21,993 bases of DNA from Kineosphaera sp039812485 (GCA_039812485.1 JBDIAP010000049.1:1-21993); one strand, 5' to 3'. Counted from the stretch's first letter, positions 1 to 8,603 are shown. Program-made: numbers and translations. The notes: generated from the letters alone by a model not told the origin.

Positions 1-25
1 CGGCAGCGCGGCGAGGGAGCGGGAC

Positions 26-1318
26 ATGCGGACTTCACTGGCAGCGACGGTCGCCGGGGTGGCGGCGCTCACCCTGACCCTCGCGGCGTGCGGCAACTCC
101 GGCGGTAGATCGCAGGGCGCCGCGACCGGCGACGCGGGCGGCAAGAAGCTCACCGTGTGGATCATGGAGGGCACCAACCCCGACTCCACCGCCTACTTCG
201 ACCAGGTCAAGAGCACCTTCAAGGCCCAGACGGGCGCCGACCTCGACATCCAGATGGTCCCGTGGGCCAGCGCGAAGGACAAGTTCACGACGGCGATCGC
301 GGGCGGCACGACGCCCGACGTCGCGGAGGTCGGCACGACGTGGACGCCGGAGTTCGCCGACGCGGGCGCGCTCGCCGACCTCACCGAGCGGGTCAAGGGT
401 GCGGGCCTCGACGGCGACCTCGTGCCGGGACTCAAGGACGCCGGCACCATCGACGGCAAGCTCTATGGCATGCCCTGGTATGCCGGGGTGCGCTCGGTCC
501 TCTACAACAAGGACGTCTTCACCAAGGCCGGCATCACGACGCCGCCGAAGGACTGGGCCGCCCTCACCGACGCCGTGGCCGCGATCAAGAAGACCCAGCC
601 GAACGTCACGGCCTTCCCCGTGCCGGGCGGCAGCGAGTTCACCGCGGTGCCGTTCGTCTGGGGTGCCGGCGGCGAGCTCGCGACCCAGGACGGGTCGAGC
701 TGGAAGTCCGCGCTCGGTCAGGCGCCCGCGGTCGAGGGCATCACCTACCTGACGAACCTCGCGAAGACGTCCTCGACGCCCGCCGCGGCGACGTGGACCG
801 AGAAGGACGCCCTGACCGCCTACGCGAAGGGGAATGTCGGCATGGTCGTCGCCGGCTCGTGGACCCCGGCGACGCTGAAGAAGGACGCCCCCGACGTCGC
901 CGCGAAGACCGGGGCCTTCGTCATCCCGGGCAGATCGGCCATGGCCCCCTCCTTCACCGGCGGCTCGCACCTCGGCATCTTCTCCACGAGCAAGGACCAG
1001 GACCTCGCGTGGAGGTTCGTGCAGCTCATGACCACCGGCGACCTGGCGAAGAAGTGGGGGCAGGAGTCCAACTACTTCCCCGGCCAGGAGAGCCTGCTGC
1101 AGGCGCAGCTCACCTCCGGCGACGAGCTGACGAAGGTCTTCGCCGAGCAGATGACCAAGGGCGGCAAGACCGTGCCGGTCACGCCGCTGTGGGGCAAGGC
1201 GCAGGGCGCCAAGGTCGTGCCGACGATGATGCAGTCGATCCTCTCGGGCAAGAGCGACGCGAAGGCCGCCGCCGACCAGGCCGCCAAGGACATGGACGCC
1301 GCCTTCGCGGGCCAGTGA
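26..1318 (+). CDS. Sugar ABC transporter substrate-binding lipoprotein (CUT1, family 1)
   Basis: This 430-residue protein is the extracellular binding component of a CUT1 carbohydrate importer. It begins with a short positive N-terminus, a hydrophobic stretch and a lipobox (L-A-A-C, lipid-anchored Cys22), followed by a Gly/Ser-rich tether, so it should be fixed to the outer face of the membrane. The mature part has the family-1 layout, starting with K-K-L-T-V-W-I-M and including the P-D-V-A-E-V-G-T-T-W and G-K-L-Y-G-M-P-W-Y segments. The ATG at 26 is preceded by GGAGCGGG. Two permeases follow directly, and then amino-sugar recycling enzymes, so the ligand is inferred to be a GlcNAc/MurNAc-type saccharide; the sequence alone does not prove it. 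No ATPase is in the operon, which is usual for actinobacterial CUT1 systems that share an MsiK-type ATPase. Confidence 0.9.
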   Translation: MRTSLAATVAGVAALTLTLAACGNSGGRSQGAATGDAGGKKLTVWIMEGTNPDSTAYFDQVKSTFKAQTGADLDIQMVPWASAKDKFTTAIAGGTTPDVAEVGTTWTPEFADAGALADLTERVKGAGLDGDLVPGLKDAGTIDGKLYGMPWYAGVRSVLYNKDVFTKAGITTPPKDWAALTDAVAAIKKTQPNVTAFPVPGGSEFTAVPFVWGAGGELATQDGSSWKSALGQAPAVEGITYLTNLAKTSSTPAAATWTEKDALTAYAKGNVGMVVAGSWTPATLKKDAPDVAAKTGAFVIPGRSAMAPSFTGGSHLGIFSTSKDQDLAWRFVQLMTTGDLAKKWGQESNYFPGQESLLQAQLTSGDELTKVFAEQMTKGGKTVPVTPLWGKAQGAKVVPTMMQSILSGKSDAKAAADQAAKDMDAAFAGQ

Positions 1319-1342
1319 CCCGCCGCACCCCAGAGGTAGCAG

Positions 1343-2278
1343 GTGGCTAGCGCCCCCGCCCCCGCCCGGCGCGGCTCGTCGTTCCACCGCGCCCAGCGCA
1401 TCCGCCCGTGGGCCCTGCTCGCGCCGACCCTGGCGATCATGGCCGTGCTCATGGTGTGGCCGCTCGGGCGGGTCGTGTGGCTCTCGTTCCAGAACTACGG
1501 GCTGCGCGAGCTCACCCGGGGGACGACGAACTTCATCGGCTGGCAGAACTACGCCGAGGTGCTCGGCAACCGCTACCTGTGGACCGTCGTGCTGCCCAAC
1601 ACCGTCGGTTTCGCGGTCGTGTGTGTCGTCGCGACGGTCGGACTCGGCACGCTCGTCGCGCTGTTCCTGCGCACGCTGCCGACCGGGTGGCGCTACCTGG
1701 CCTCCAGCGCGGTCATGGTCGCGTGGGCGGTGCCGGCGATCACCGGCACGTATGTGTGGGTCTTCCTCTTCGACCCCGCCGACGGGCTCGTCACGCACGT
1801 GCTGGGCGGCATCGGGCTCGTCGAGACCGGGCAGGTCAATTGGTTCGTCGATCGCCTTGGCTTCTTTGCGATCGCGGCGCTCAACGTCGTGCACCACGGC
1901 TTCCCGTTCGTCGCCGTGACCGTGCTCGCGGGACTGCTCACGGTGCCCGACGAGCTCTACGAGGCGGCGACGATCGACGGCGCCGGCGCCTGGGGGCGGT
2001 TCCGGCACGTCACGCTGCCGGCCCTGACGCCGATCTTCGCCGTCGTGACGATCCTGTCGACGATCTGGGACTTCAAGGTGTTCACGCAGATCTTCCTCAT
2101 GCCCGGCGGCGCCGGCACGAACCGCGAGGTCTTCAACCTCGGCGTGTGGAGCTACATCCAGAGCTTCGCGCAGGGCAAGTACGGGCTCGGCTCGGCCATC
2201 GCCGTGCTGCTCACGTTGCTGTTGCTGGCGATCACGACCGTCTATCTGCGGACCCTCTTCGCCGAGGAGGAGCTGTGA
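1343..2278 (+). CDS. Sugar ABC transporter permease, MalF type
   Basis: This 311-residue integral membrane protein forms half of the translocation channel. After a basic N-terminal tail it shows about six hydrophobic segments. The cytoplasmic EAA loop that docks on the ATPase is clear at about residue 207 (E-A-A-T-I-D-G-A-G-A-W, then F-R-H-V-T-L-P-A-L). The start is a GTG at 1343, 24 nt after the binding-protein stop, and its stop overlaps the start of the next permease (GTGA). The length and order (binding protein, MalF type, MalG type) are standard for CUT1. It is translated with its neighbours and is predicted to import the same amino sugar. Confidence 0.9.
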   Translation: MASAPAPARRGSSFHRAQRIRPWALLAPTLAIMAVLMVWPLGRVVWLSFQNYGLRELTRGTTNFIGWQNYAEVLGNRYLWTVVLPNTVGFAVVCVVATVGLGTLVALFLRTLPTGWRYLASSAVMVAWAVPAITGTYVWVFLFDPADGLVTHVLGGIGLVETGQVNWFVDRLGFFAIAALNVVHHGFPFVAVTVLAGLLTVPDELYEAATIDGAGAWGRFRHVTLPALTPIFAVVTILSTIWDFKVFTQIFLMPGGAGTNREVFNLGVWSYIQSFAQGKYGLGSAIAVLLTLLLLAITTVYLRTLFAEEEL

Positions 2279-3156
2279 GCGCGCCGCCCACGACCGCGCT
2301 CGCGGGGCAGCCGGGCCCGCGACCAGCCCTGCGGCCATCGCGGCGGCGGCTCTCGGCGTGGCAGGGTGTCGGGCTCGTGGCGCTGTTCGCGGGGGCGCTC
2401 TTCCCGGCCTACTGGATGGTCTCGACGGCGCTCGACCCGCGGGCGGCGACCCGCGGCGGCTCGCTGCTGCCGCGCGGGATCACCTGGCAACATTTCGAGT
2501 TCGTGCTCGGCAGCGCGGGGTTCGGACGCTACCTGCTGAATTCTGCGCTCGTCGCGCTCGTCACCGTCGTCGTCTCCTCGCTCGTCGCGCTGCTCGCGGC
2601 GGTGGCGGTGGCGCGTTTCCGGTTCCCCCTGCGGCGGCAGATCCTCGTGGCGATCCTCGTCGCGCAGATGGTGCCGCTCGAAGCGTTGGTCATCCCGCTC
2701 TTCCTGCAGGCCCGCACCCTGCACATGCTCAACAGCCTGCTCGGGCTGGCGATCGTCTACCTCGCGTTCGCGCTGCCGTTCGCGGTGTGGCAGCTGCGTG
2801 GGTTCGTCGCGGCCGTGCCCGTGGAGGTCGAGGAGGCGGCGTATGTCGACGGCTGCGGCTGGGGGCAGATGTTCCGACACGTCCTGCTGCCGCTCGTCGC
2901 GCCGGGGCTCGTCGCGACGAGCGTCTTCAGCTTCATCACGGCCTGGAACGAGTTCATCTTCGCGCTGACGTTCCTGCAGGACGACGGCAAATACACGGTC
3001 GCGATCGGGCTGCAGCGCTTCTTCGGGGAACACACCGCCGACTGGGGTCCGATCATGGCGGCCTCGACGCTCATCACGCTGCCCGTCGTCGTGTTCTTCC
3101 TGCTCGTGCAGCGCAACCTCGTGTCCGGGCTGTCGGCCGGGGCGGTCAAAGGATGA
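2275..3156 (+). CDS. Sugar ABC transporter permease, MalG type
   Basis: This 293-residue protein is the second channel subunit. The GTG at 2275 overlaps the preceding stop by 4 nt (GTGA), which fixes the start well despite a longer open frame upstream. It has a proline-rich basic N-terminal tail, about six hydrophobic segments, and an EAA loop at residues 186-196 (E-E-A-A-Y-V-D-G-C-G-W) followed by F-R-H-V-L-L-P-L. The C-terminal F-I-T-A-W-N-E-F-I-F-A segment is typical of MalG-type permeases. Its TGA overlaps the ATG of the following glycosidase, so transport and hydrolysis appear translationally coupled. Confidence 0.9.
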   Translation: MSAPPTTALAGQPGPRPALRPSRRRLSAWQGVGLVALFAGALFPAYWMVSTALDPRAATRGGSLLPRGITWQHFEFVLGSAGFGRYLLNSALVALVTVVVSSLVALLAAVAVARFRFPLRRQILVAILVAQMVPLEALVIPLFLQARTLHMLNSLLGLAIVYLAFALPFAVWQLRGFVAAVPVEVEEAAYVDGCGWGQMFRHVLLPLVAPGLVATSVFSFITAWNEFIFALTFLQDDGKYTVAIGLQRFFGEHTADWGPIMAASTLITLPVVVFFLLVQRNLVSGLSAGAVKG

Positions 3157-4793
3157 GGCCCCGTGCGGTCGGCGAGACGCGGGCGCTCGCGCTCGGGGTC
3201 GTACTCGCCGGGTCGCCCGGCACGAGCGTGCCCGGGTGGCTCGCCGACGCGATCCGCGACGGGCTCGGCGGCGTCATCCTCTTCGCCGAGAACACCCCCG
3301 ACGTCGCCACGACCCGGCGGCTCACCGACGCCATGCGGGCCTGCCGTCCGCCCGCGGCTGCGCCGCTGGTCATCGCCGTCGACGAAGAGGGCGGCGACGT
3401 CACGCGGCTGCAGGCCCGGGAGGGCTCGTCGCTGCCCGGCAACGCGGCGCTCGGGGCCGTCGACGACATCGACCTGACGCGGCGCTGCGGGGCCGCGCTC
3501 GGGCGGCTGCTCGCCGACGCCGGGGTGGACCTCGACCTCGCGCCGGTGCTCGATGTCGCGTCCGACACGCGCAACCCGGTCGTCGGCACGCGGTCGTTCG
3601 GCGCCGACGCCGGGCTCGTCGCGCGGCATGGCATCGCGATGGCGCAGGGACTCGCCGGGCACGTGTCGGTGTGCGGCAAGCACTATCCCGGGCACGGGGC
3701 GACGCGGGTCGACTCACACCTCGCGCTACCGGTGGTGCGGGGGTCGCTCGCGACGCTGGAGGCCCGCGACCTCGCGCCGTTCGTCGCGCTCTCGCGGGCC
3801 GGGCTGCTCGACGCGGTCATGACCGGGCACCTCGTCGTGCCAGCGCTCGGCTCCGAACCCGCGAGCCTGTCGCGGTGGGCCACCGACCGCATCCGAGCGA
3901 CGGGTCACGAGGGGGCGATCATCACCGACGCCCTCGGGATGGGCGCGATTTCCGGCGCACTCGGGCGCAGCGGATCCGGGCCCGACGGGTCCGCGCGCGA
4001 CCGGCACGAAGGCAGTGGGCGCGAAGGCAGCGGGCGCGAAGACAGTGGGCACGAAGGCAGTGGCCTCGGCGAGGCGTGTGTCCGGGCGATCGAGGCCGGG
4101 GCCGACCTCGTCTGTCTCGACGCGCCGCACCAGCGGGATGCTCAGGCCGCGCTCGTCGAGGCCGTCGACGCCATCGAGGCCGGGCTCGCGTCGGGGCGGT
4201 TGTCGCCTCATGATCTGCGCAGGTCCGCCGGCCGCGTCGCCCGCCTGGCGCGCCGCAGCGACGAGCGGCCGGGCGACGACCTCGCGGCTCAGGAGCTCGA
4301 GGCCGTCGGGCTCGAGGCGGCCCGGCGGGCAGTGCGGACGCCCGGGGGCGCCCGCCTGGCGTTGGCGGGACCCGCGGTGGTCGTCGACGTGCGCGCGAAG
4401 GCCTCGCTCGCCGCGGGTCGGACCGGATCGACCTACTCCCGCGTGCTGGCCAGTGACGGGCCAGATGAGGTGGGGGTTGTCGCCCTCGACAGCGCCACGC
4501 AGGTCGAAGCCGCACTCGGCGGGGCGGACGAGTGCGGCGAGGTGGTCGTGCTCACCCGCGACCCGCGCGGCGACGCCGGCGAGCGCGCACTGCTCGACGC
4601 GGTGGTGCGCGCCCGGCCCCGCGCGATCGTCGTCCACCTCGGCGTCAGCGCGACAGCACCCGACGGCATCGAGCGTGTGGTGCTCGGCTACGGCACGGGA
4701 CTGGCCAACGCCCGCGCCGTCGGAGAGCTCCTGCGCGGGCACCTCGTGGCCGGCGCGACCACCGCCGCCCGCCCGGCGCGGGAGGCGCGATGA
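3153..4793 (+). CDS. nagZ: Glycoside hydrolase family 3 beta-N-acetylglucosaminidase, NagZ-like
   Basis: This 546-residue protein should remove GlcNAc from imported muropeptide sugars. GH3 signatures are complete: K-H-Y-P-G-H-G at residues 176-182, the Asp-Ser-His acid/base element at 187-189 typical of NagZ-type enzymes, and I-T-D-A-L-G-M with the probable nucleophile Asp259. There is no signal peptide, so it acts in the cytoplasm. After the barrel an alpha/beta C-terminal domain runs from about residue 350, as in two-domain Gram-positive NagZ proteins. The loop just after the nucleophile carries four 5-residue repeats (residues 285-304) that look like a recent tandem expansion. The ATG at 3153 overlaps the permease stop (ATGA), and the stop overlaps the next start in the same way. 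Exact substrate choice (chitobiose or GlcNAc-MurNAc) is inferred from context. Confidence 0.87.
   Translation: MRPRAVGETRALALGVVLAGSPGTSVPGWLADAIRDGLGGVILFAENTPDVATTRRLTDAMRACRPPAAAPLVIAVDEEGGDVTRLQAREGSSLPGNAALGAVDDIDLTRRCGAALGRLLADAGVDLDLAPVLDVASDTRNPVVGTRSFGADAGLVARHGIAMAQGLAGHVSVCGKHYPGHGATRVDSHLALPVVRGSLATLEARDLAPFVALSRAGLLDAVMTGHLVVPALGSEPASLSRWATDRIRATGHEGAIITDALGMGAISGALGRSGSGPDGSARDRHEGSGREGSGREDSGHEGSGLGEACVRAIEAGADLVCLDAPHQRDAQAALVEAVDAIEAGLASGRLSPHDLRRSAGRVARLARRSDERPGDDLAAQELEAVGLEAARRAVRTPGGARLALAGPAVVVDVRAKASLAAGRTGSTYSRVLASDGPDEVGVVALDSATQVEAALGGADECGEVVVLTRDPRGDAGERALLDAVVRARPRAIVVHLGVSATAPDGIERVVLGYGTGLANARAVGELLRGHLVAGATTAARPAREAR
4005..4064 (+). repeat. Four 15-bp tandem repeats inside nagZ
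   Basis: Four consecutive 15-bp units, differing at one to three positions each, start on a codon boundary and encode H-E-G-S-G, R-E-G-S-G, R-E-D-S-G and H-E-G-S-G. They lie in a surface loop after the catalytic Asp. Multiples of 15 bp keep the frame, so the copy number can vary without breaking the enzyme. Confidence 0.9.
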
Positions 4794-6952
4794 GGATTCT
4801 CGGGCTCATGTCGGGCACCTCCCTCGACGCGATCGACGTCGCTCTCGGCGAGTTCACCCCGCGCGGTGACGACCTCGTGCTGACCCCGGTGGGTTCCGGC
4901 GAGGTGCCGTGGGCCGCCGACCTGCGGGCCGAGCTGCTCGCCACGCACGCCCCGGCCCGTCTCGCGGTCGCCGACTGGTGCCGGCTGCACAGCGCCGTCG
5001 GCCGGGCCTTCGGGGAGGCCGCGGCCTGGGCGTTGGAGCGTTTCGGGCCGGCCGACCTCGTCGTCAGCCACGGCCAGACCCTGCACCACCTCGTCGAGCG
5101 TGGCGTCGTCACCGGCACCCTCCAGGTAGGCGACCCCGCGGCCATCCACGCGCGCACCGGGCTGCCGGTGCTCTCCGACGTCCGTGCCGCCGACGTCGCC
5201 GCCGGCGGCCAGGGCGCGCCGCTCGCGAGCACCCTCGACGCCCTGTGGCTCGGCGACGAGCCGACCGCCGCGCTCAACCTCGGCGGCATCGCCAACGTGA
5301 CGATCGTCGGCACACCGACCGGACCCCTGACCGGCGACACCGGCCCGGCGAACTGCCTGCTCGACGCCGCCGCAAACACCCTCGGCCTGGCCCGCGACGA
5401 CGACGGTGCGCTCGCCGCGGCAGGTCGCGTCGACGAGGGGGCGCTGGACCGGCTGCTCGCCGACCCCTACTACCGGCGGCCGCTGCCGAAGAGCACCGGC
5501 CGCGAGCACTTCCACGCCGGCTACGTCGCCGAGGTGCTCGGGGCCGCCGCGCCGACCGGTCCGGACCTCTTCGCGACGCTCGTGGAGCTGACCGCTCGCA
5601 CGGTCGCCGACGTCGTCGGCGAGCACTCGGTGACGCGCCTGGTCGCCTCCGGCGGGGGCGTCGAAAACCCGACCCTCATGGGGCGCCTGCGCGCGCTCAC
5701 CGGGCTGACACCGCTGCGCTCCGACGACCTTGGGGTGCCGGCCGCGGCGAAGGAGGCCTACCTCATGGCGCTCCTCGGATGGCTCTCGTGGCACGGCCTG
5801 CCCGGCGTCGCCGTCGGGCCCAGCGGCCCGGTCACGGGGGCGCGGCACGCGGCGGTGCTGGGGAGCTTCACGGGCCTGCCGTCCACCCGGCCCGCCCCCG
5901 CCTCGACGCACGGTCCTGTGCGGAGTCCGGCCCGGCTTGTCATCGGCGACCTCTCCGGTGTCTGGTCGGCGCCGACTCCCACGGCCTCCGAGGCCGAGTC
6001 GGGCGCGACGGAGCCGCCGGTCTGGGCGACCGAGCGGCCGGCTCCGGAATCGACCGACATCGATCGTCTCGACACCGCAGGGATCGTCGACGTCATCCTC
6101 GCCGCCGACGCCAAGGTTGCCGCTGCGGTCCGCGCGGTGGCGCCCCAGATCACCGCGGCCGCAGACCTCTTCGTCGCGGCGGCAGCGGCCGGCGGCGTCG
6201 TCCACTACGTCGGCTCGGGCACGTCGGGGCGCATGGGGGTGCTCGACGCAGTCGAGCTGCTGCCCACGTACGGAGTGGGGCGGGAGTCGGTGCGGGCCCA
6301 CCTCGCCGGCGGCCTCGAGGCCATGACCCAGGCCGCCGAGGGCGCGGAGGACGATGTCGCCGCGGGGACAGCCGTCGTCGCCGACGCCGGGCCGCACGAC
6401 CTCGTCGTCGGGATCGCCGCGAGCGGCCGGACCCCCTACGTGCGAGGGGCGCTGCAGGCCGCTCGGGACCGGGGCCTGCCGACAGTCCTGCTGGCCGCGA
6501 ATCCCGCCGCCCCTCTCGCCGAGCTCGCCGATGTCGCGATCTTGCCCGACACCGGCCCGGAGGTCGTCACCGGCTCGACCCGCATGAAGGCCGCGACAGC
6601 ACAGAAGCTCGTGCTCAACGCGCTGTCGACCGCCGCGATGATCCGGCTCGGGCACACCTACGGCAACCTCATGATCGACATGGTCGCGACCAACGAGAAG
6701 CTACGGCGCCGGTCGCTGCGCATGCTCCAGCAGGCCACGGGCCGCGACGAGGCGACGTGCGCGGCGGCACTGTCGGCGGGCGGCACCGTCCGCACGGCGC
6801 TCGTCACCCTGCTGAGTGGGCTCCCACCCGACGAGGCAGGCTCCCCGCGCGTGCGGGCCGCCCTGAGCGCCTCGCCACCCGACCCTGGGCGCCCGGGCGA
6901 CCCCTCGGGCCTTCGCACCGCTCGCTCGGGGCACCAGGAGGAGCCGGGCTAG
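4790..6952 (+). CDS. anmK-murQ: Fused anhydro-N-acetylmuramic acid kinase and N-acetylmuramic acid 6-phosphate etherase (AnmK-MurQ)
   Basis: One uninterrupted 720-residue frame holds two consecutive enzymes of MurNAc recycling. Residues 1 to about 365 are AnmK: M-S-G-T-S-L-D-A-I-D near residue 7, N-L-G-G-I-A-N-V, D-T-G-P-A-N with the probable catalytic Asp183, and G-G-G-V-E-N-P. It opens and phosphorylates 1,6-anhydroMurNAc to MurNAc-6-P. A Pro/Ala/Ser-rich linker follows. From about residue 414 (T-E-R-P-A-P-E-S-T-D-I-D) comes MurQ with its SIS fold: G-S-G-T-S-G-R-M-G, Glu489 at the position of the catalytic Glu, E-G-A-E-D-D at 517, and T-G-S-T-R-M-K. It cleaves the lactyl ether to GlcNAc-6-P and D-lactate. 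No stop separates the halves. The ATG overlaps the nagZ stop (ATGA). The two genes are usually separate. Confidence 0.93.
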   Translation: MRILGLMSGTSLDAIDVALGEFTPRGDDLVLTPVGSGEVPWAADLRAELLATHAPARLAVADWCRLHSAVGRAFGEAAAWALERFGPADLVVSHGQTLHHLVERGVVTGTLQVGDPAAIHARTGLPVLSDVRAADVAAGGQGAPLASTLDALWLGDEPTAALNLGGIANVTIVGTPTGPLTGDTGPANCLLDAAANTLGLARDDDGALAAAGRVDEGALDRLLADPYYRRPLPKSTGREHFHAGYVAEVLGAAAPTGPDLFATLVELTARTVADVVGEHSVTRLVASGGGVENPTLMGRLRALTGLTPLRSDDLGVPAAAKEAYLMALLGWLSWHGLPGVAVGPSGPVTGARHAAVLGSFTGLPSTRPAPASTHGPVRSPARLVIGDLSGVWSAPTPTASEAESGATEPPVWATERPAPESTDIDRLDTAGIVDVILAADAKVAAAVRAVAPQITAAADLFVAAAAAGGVVHYVGSGTSGRMGVLDAVELLPTYGVGRESVRAHLAGGLEAMTQAAEGAEDDVAAGTAVVADAGPHDLVVGIAASGRTPYVRGALQAARDRGLPTVLLAANPAAPLAELADVAILPDTGPEVVTGSTRMKAATAQKLVLNALSTAAMIRLGHTYGNLMIDMVATNEKLRRRSLRMLQQATGRDEATCAAALSAGGTVRTALVTLLSGLPPDEAGSPRVRAALSASPPDPGRPGDPSGLRTARSGHQEEPG

Positions 6953-7094
6953 CCGGACGTCACGCCTTGTCGACGTACGGGGGCGACCCTTCGCACGCAC
7001 ACCGGGTCGCCGACCAGCGAAGACGCGATCGGCATCGCTCGCCGAGCACGTCGACATGGCGCTACTCGGGGATGACCCGCCGCGGTCAGGACTC

Positions 7095-7130
7095 TGCGGG
7101 CGCACCCGAGACGCCTCGGGCGCGCCCGCA
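7095..7130 (+). terminator. Strong hairpin after the amino-sugar operon
   Basis: A 16-bp stem with one mismatch (7095-7110 pairs with 7115-7130) and a 4-nt ACGC loop lies about 140 nt after the AnmK-MurQ stop. There is no U-tract, as is common in actinobacteria. It would separate this operon from the ABM gene. The rest of 6953-7199 shows no gene. Confidence 0.6.
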
Positions 7131-7199
7131 GCACCAGGCAGCGGGTTGCCTAGAGTCCACTCCCAACGGGCCCCTGCGCCCCCGATCGAAGGAGCACCC

Positions 7200-7508
7200 A
7201 TGACCGTCGTCGTCACCGCCGTCTTCCACCCGAACCCGGGCGCCAAGGACCACCTCGTCGAGGTCCTTCGCGCGACGATGCCTGCGGTGCACGAAGAGCC
7301 GGGCTGCCTGCTCTATGCCATCCACGACGCCGACGACGGCTCGGTGACGATGATCGAGAAGTGGGCGACCCGGGCCGACCTCGACGCCCACTCCACGGGC
7401 ACCGCGGTGGCACCCCTGCGCGAGGCCGCCGACCCGCTGCTCGCCCGGCCGACGGTCGTCACGACGATGACGCCCATCCCGGTGGGAGACGCCGCCGGAG
7501 CGCTGTGA
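7200..7508 (+). CDS. Antibiotic biosynthesis monooxygenase (ABM) fold protein, putative quinol monooxygenase
   Basis: This 102-residue protein matches the small dimeric ferredoxin-like ABM/YgiN fold. It opens with a beta strand (V-V-V-T-A-V-F-H-P), then A-V-H-E-E-P-G-C-L-L-Y, a characteristic turn of this family, and ends with M-I-E-K-W-A-T-R-A-D-L-D-A-H. The ATG at 7200 has a good AAGGAG site at 7190-7195, so a longer upstream extension is unlikely. No catalytic residue defines the substrate, and members act on quinols or aromatic polyketides or bind haem. It is transcribed towards the LacI-family gene and overlaps its 3' end by 50 nt. A TAGAGT element at 7151 could be its -10 box, but no -35 is clear. 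Confidence 0.8.
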   Translation: MTVVVTAVFHPNPGAKDHLVEVLRATMPAVHEEPGCLLYAIHDADDGSVTMIEKWATRADLDAHSTGTAVAPLREAADPLLARPTVVTTMTPIPVGDAAGAL

Positions 7509-8568
7509 GGTCACTGCTCGCTGGCCGGGCCACAGCGGCGTCGGACGCCGGCCGGGCCGTCGTCGAGCGGGCGACGAGCCGCGGCTCGACGACGAGATCG
7601 CCCGGGACCCGTGCGGGGTCGTCGATGCGGGCCAAGAGCGCCTGGGCGGCGAGGCGCCCGATCTCGTCGCTGCGCGGGTCCACGGAGGTCAGGCCGATGA
7701 GACCGGTCGCGGCGATCGTCGTGTCGTCGTAGCCGACGAGGGACACGTCGCCGGGCACGTCGCGACCCGCTTCGCGCAGGGCCTGCCAGGCGCCGAGGGC
7801 CATGAGGTCGTTGGCGGCGAGGATCGCGGTGAGTCGCGGCTGACCGGCCAGCAGGGCCCGGGTCGCCAGGTAGCCGCCGCGGTCGTCCGCCTCCAGCGGG
7901 TGGCTCTGCATGGCCGCCAGTCCGGCCGCGGCCATGGCGTCGCGGTAGCCCCGCGCCCGCTCCCGGGCCGACCCGGAGTCTCCCGCGACGAACGCGATGC
8001 GCCGATGCCCGAGTTCGCGCAGGTGGGCCACGGCGAGCCGGGCGCCCGCCGCCTCGTCGGCCGCGACGCGGTCGGCGCCCTCGACGCCCCGGTCGCGTCG
8101 GCCCACGAGCACCGTCGGCACCCCGACCCCCGAGGACGCGCCACCGGCCGCCCCCGGCGGGGGCTGCGACGGCTCCGCGGCGATGACGAGCCCGTCGACC
8201 CGCGCCGCGAGGTAGCCGGACACCGGACTCTCCCTCAGGTGCGCGTTGAGCGCGGCGTCGGCGACCCCGACGTGGAAGCGCGTGCCCGCCAGGCCTTCGC
8301 GCAGCCCGGCGAGGAGCTCGACGAACCACGGGTTGGCGAAGTCGTCGATGACGACCCCGATCGTGTTGCTGCGCTGACCCGCGAGCGCGGCGGCGGCTCG
8401 GCTCGGCCGATAGCCCAATTCCGCGATGGAGCGCTCCACAGCCTCGCGACGCGCGGCGCTCACCTGCTGCGAGCCGCGCAGGACGAGCGAGACCAGCGAC
8501 TTCGACACCCCCGCGTGGCGCGCCACGTCGTAGATCGTCACGCGCTCCGACTTCGGCTGCACCGCCAC
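7459..8568 (-). CDS. LacI family transcriptional repressor
   Basis: This 369-residue regulator has the classic N-terminal helix-turn-helix (residues 10-55, V-T-I-Y-D-V-A-R-H-A-G-V-S, then A-E-L-G-Y-R-P-S) and a periplasmic-binding-protein-like sensor domain (T-I-G-V-V-I-D-D-F-A-N-P-W-F). The GTG at 8568 has AGGGAGG five nt upstream; a second GTG at 8562 is also possible. It is divergent from the oxidoreductase-isomerase operon, with a promoter and two palindromes between them, so it very likely represses that operon and responds to its sugar. The sensor ends near V-E-P-R-L-V-A-R-S, and about 30 extra unstructured residues follow, overlapping the ABM gene by 50 nt. Its own coding sequence contains the same 12-bp operator core. 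Confidence 0.92.
   Translation of the reverse strand: MAVQPKSERVTIYDVARHAGVSKSLVSLVLRGSQQVSAARREAVERSIAELGYRPSRAAAALAGQRSNTIGVVIDDFANPWFVELLAGLREGLAGTRFHVGVADAALNAHLRESPVSGYLAARVDGLVIAAEPSQPPPGAAGGASSGVGVPTVLVGRRDRGVEGADRVAADEAAGARLAVAHLRELGHRRIAFVAGDSGSARERARGYRDAMAAAGLAAMQSHPLEADDRGGYLATRALLAGQPRLTAILAANDLMALGAWQALREAGRDVPGDVSLVGYDDTTIAATGLIGLTSVDPRSDEIGRLAAQALLARIDDPARVPGDLVVEPRLVARSTTARPASDAAVARPASSDLTALRRRLPPGWASSS
8427..8438. promoter_or_regulatory. Intragenic copy of the LacI operator core
   Basis: The exact palindrome TGGAGCGCTCCA lies inside the repressor gene, where it reads through the V-E-R-S-I codons. It is the same 12-mer as in the two intergenic operators, 207 and 221 bp away centre to centre. 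This suggests an auxiliary looping or roadblock site; coding coincidence is the alternative. Confidence 0.5.
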
Positions 8569-8603
8569 CGCGGCCTCCCTCCGTGCTGCTGTCGACTCTC
8601 CTC

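Noticed and set aside
35..2338. A 767-codon open frame on the minus strand opposite the binding protein and permease
   Set aside because: Its translation is Arg/Asp/Gly/His-rich low-complexity sequence typical of the antisense of GC-rich genes, and the plus strand holds clear families.
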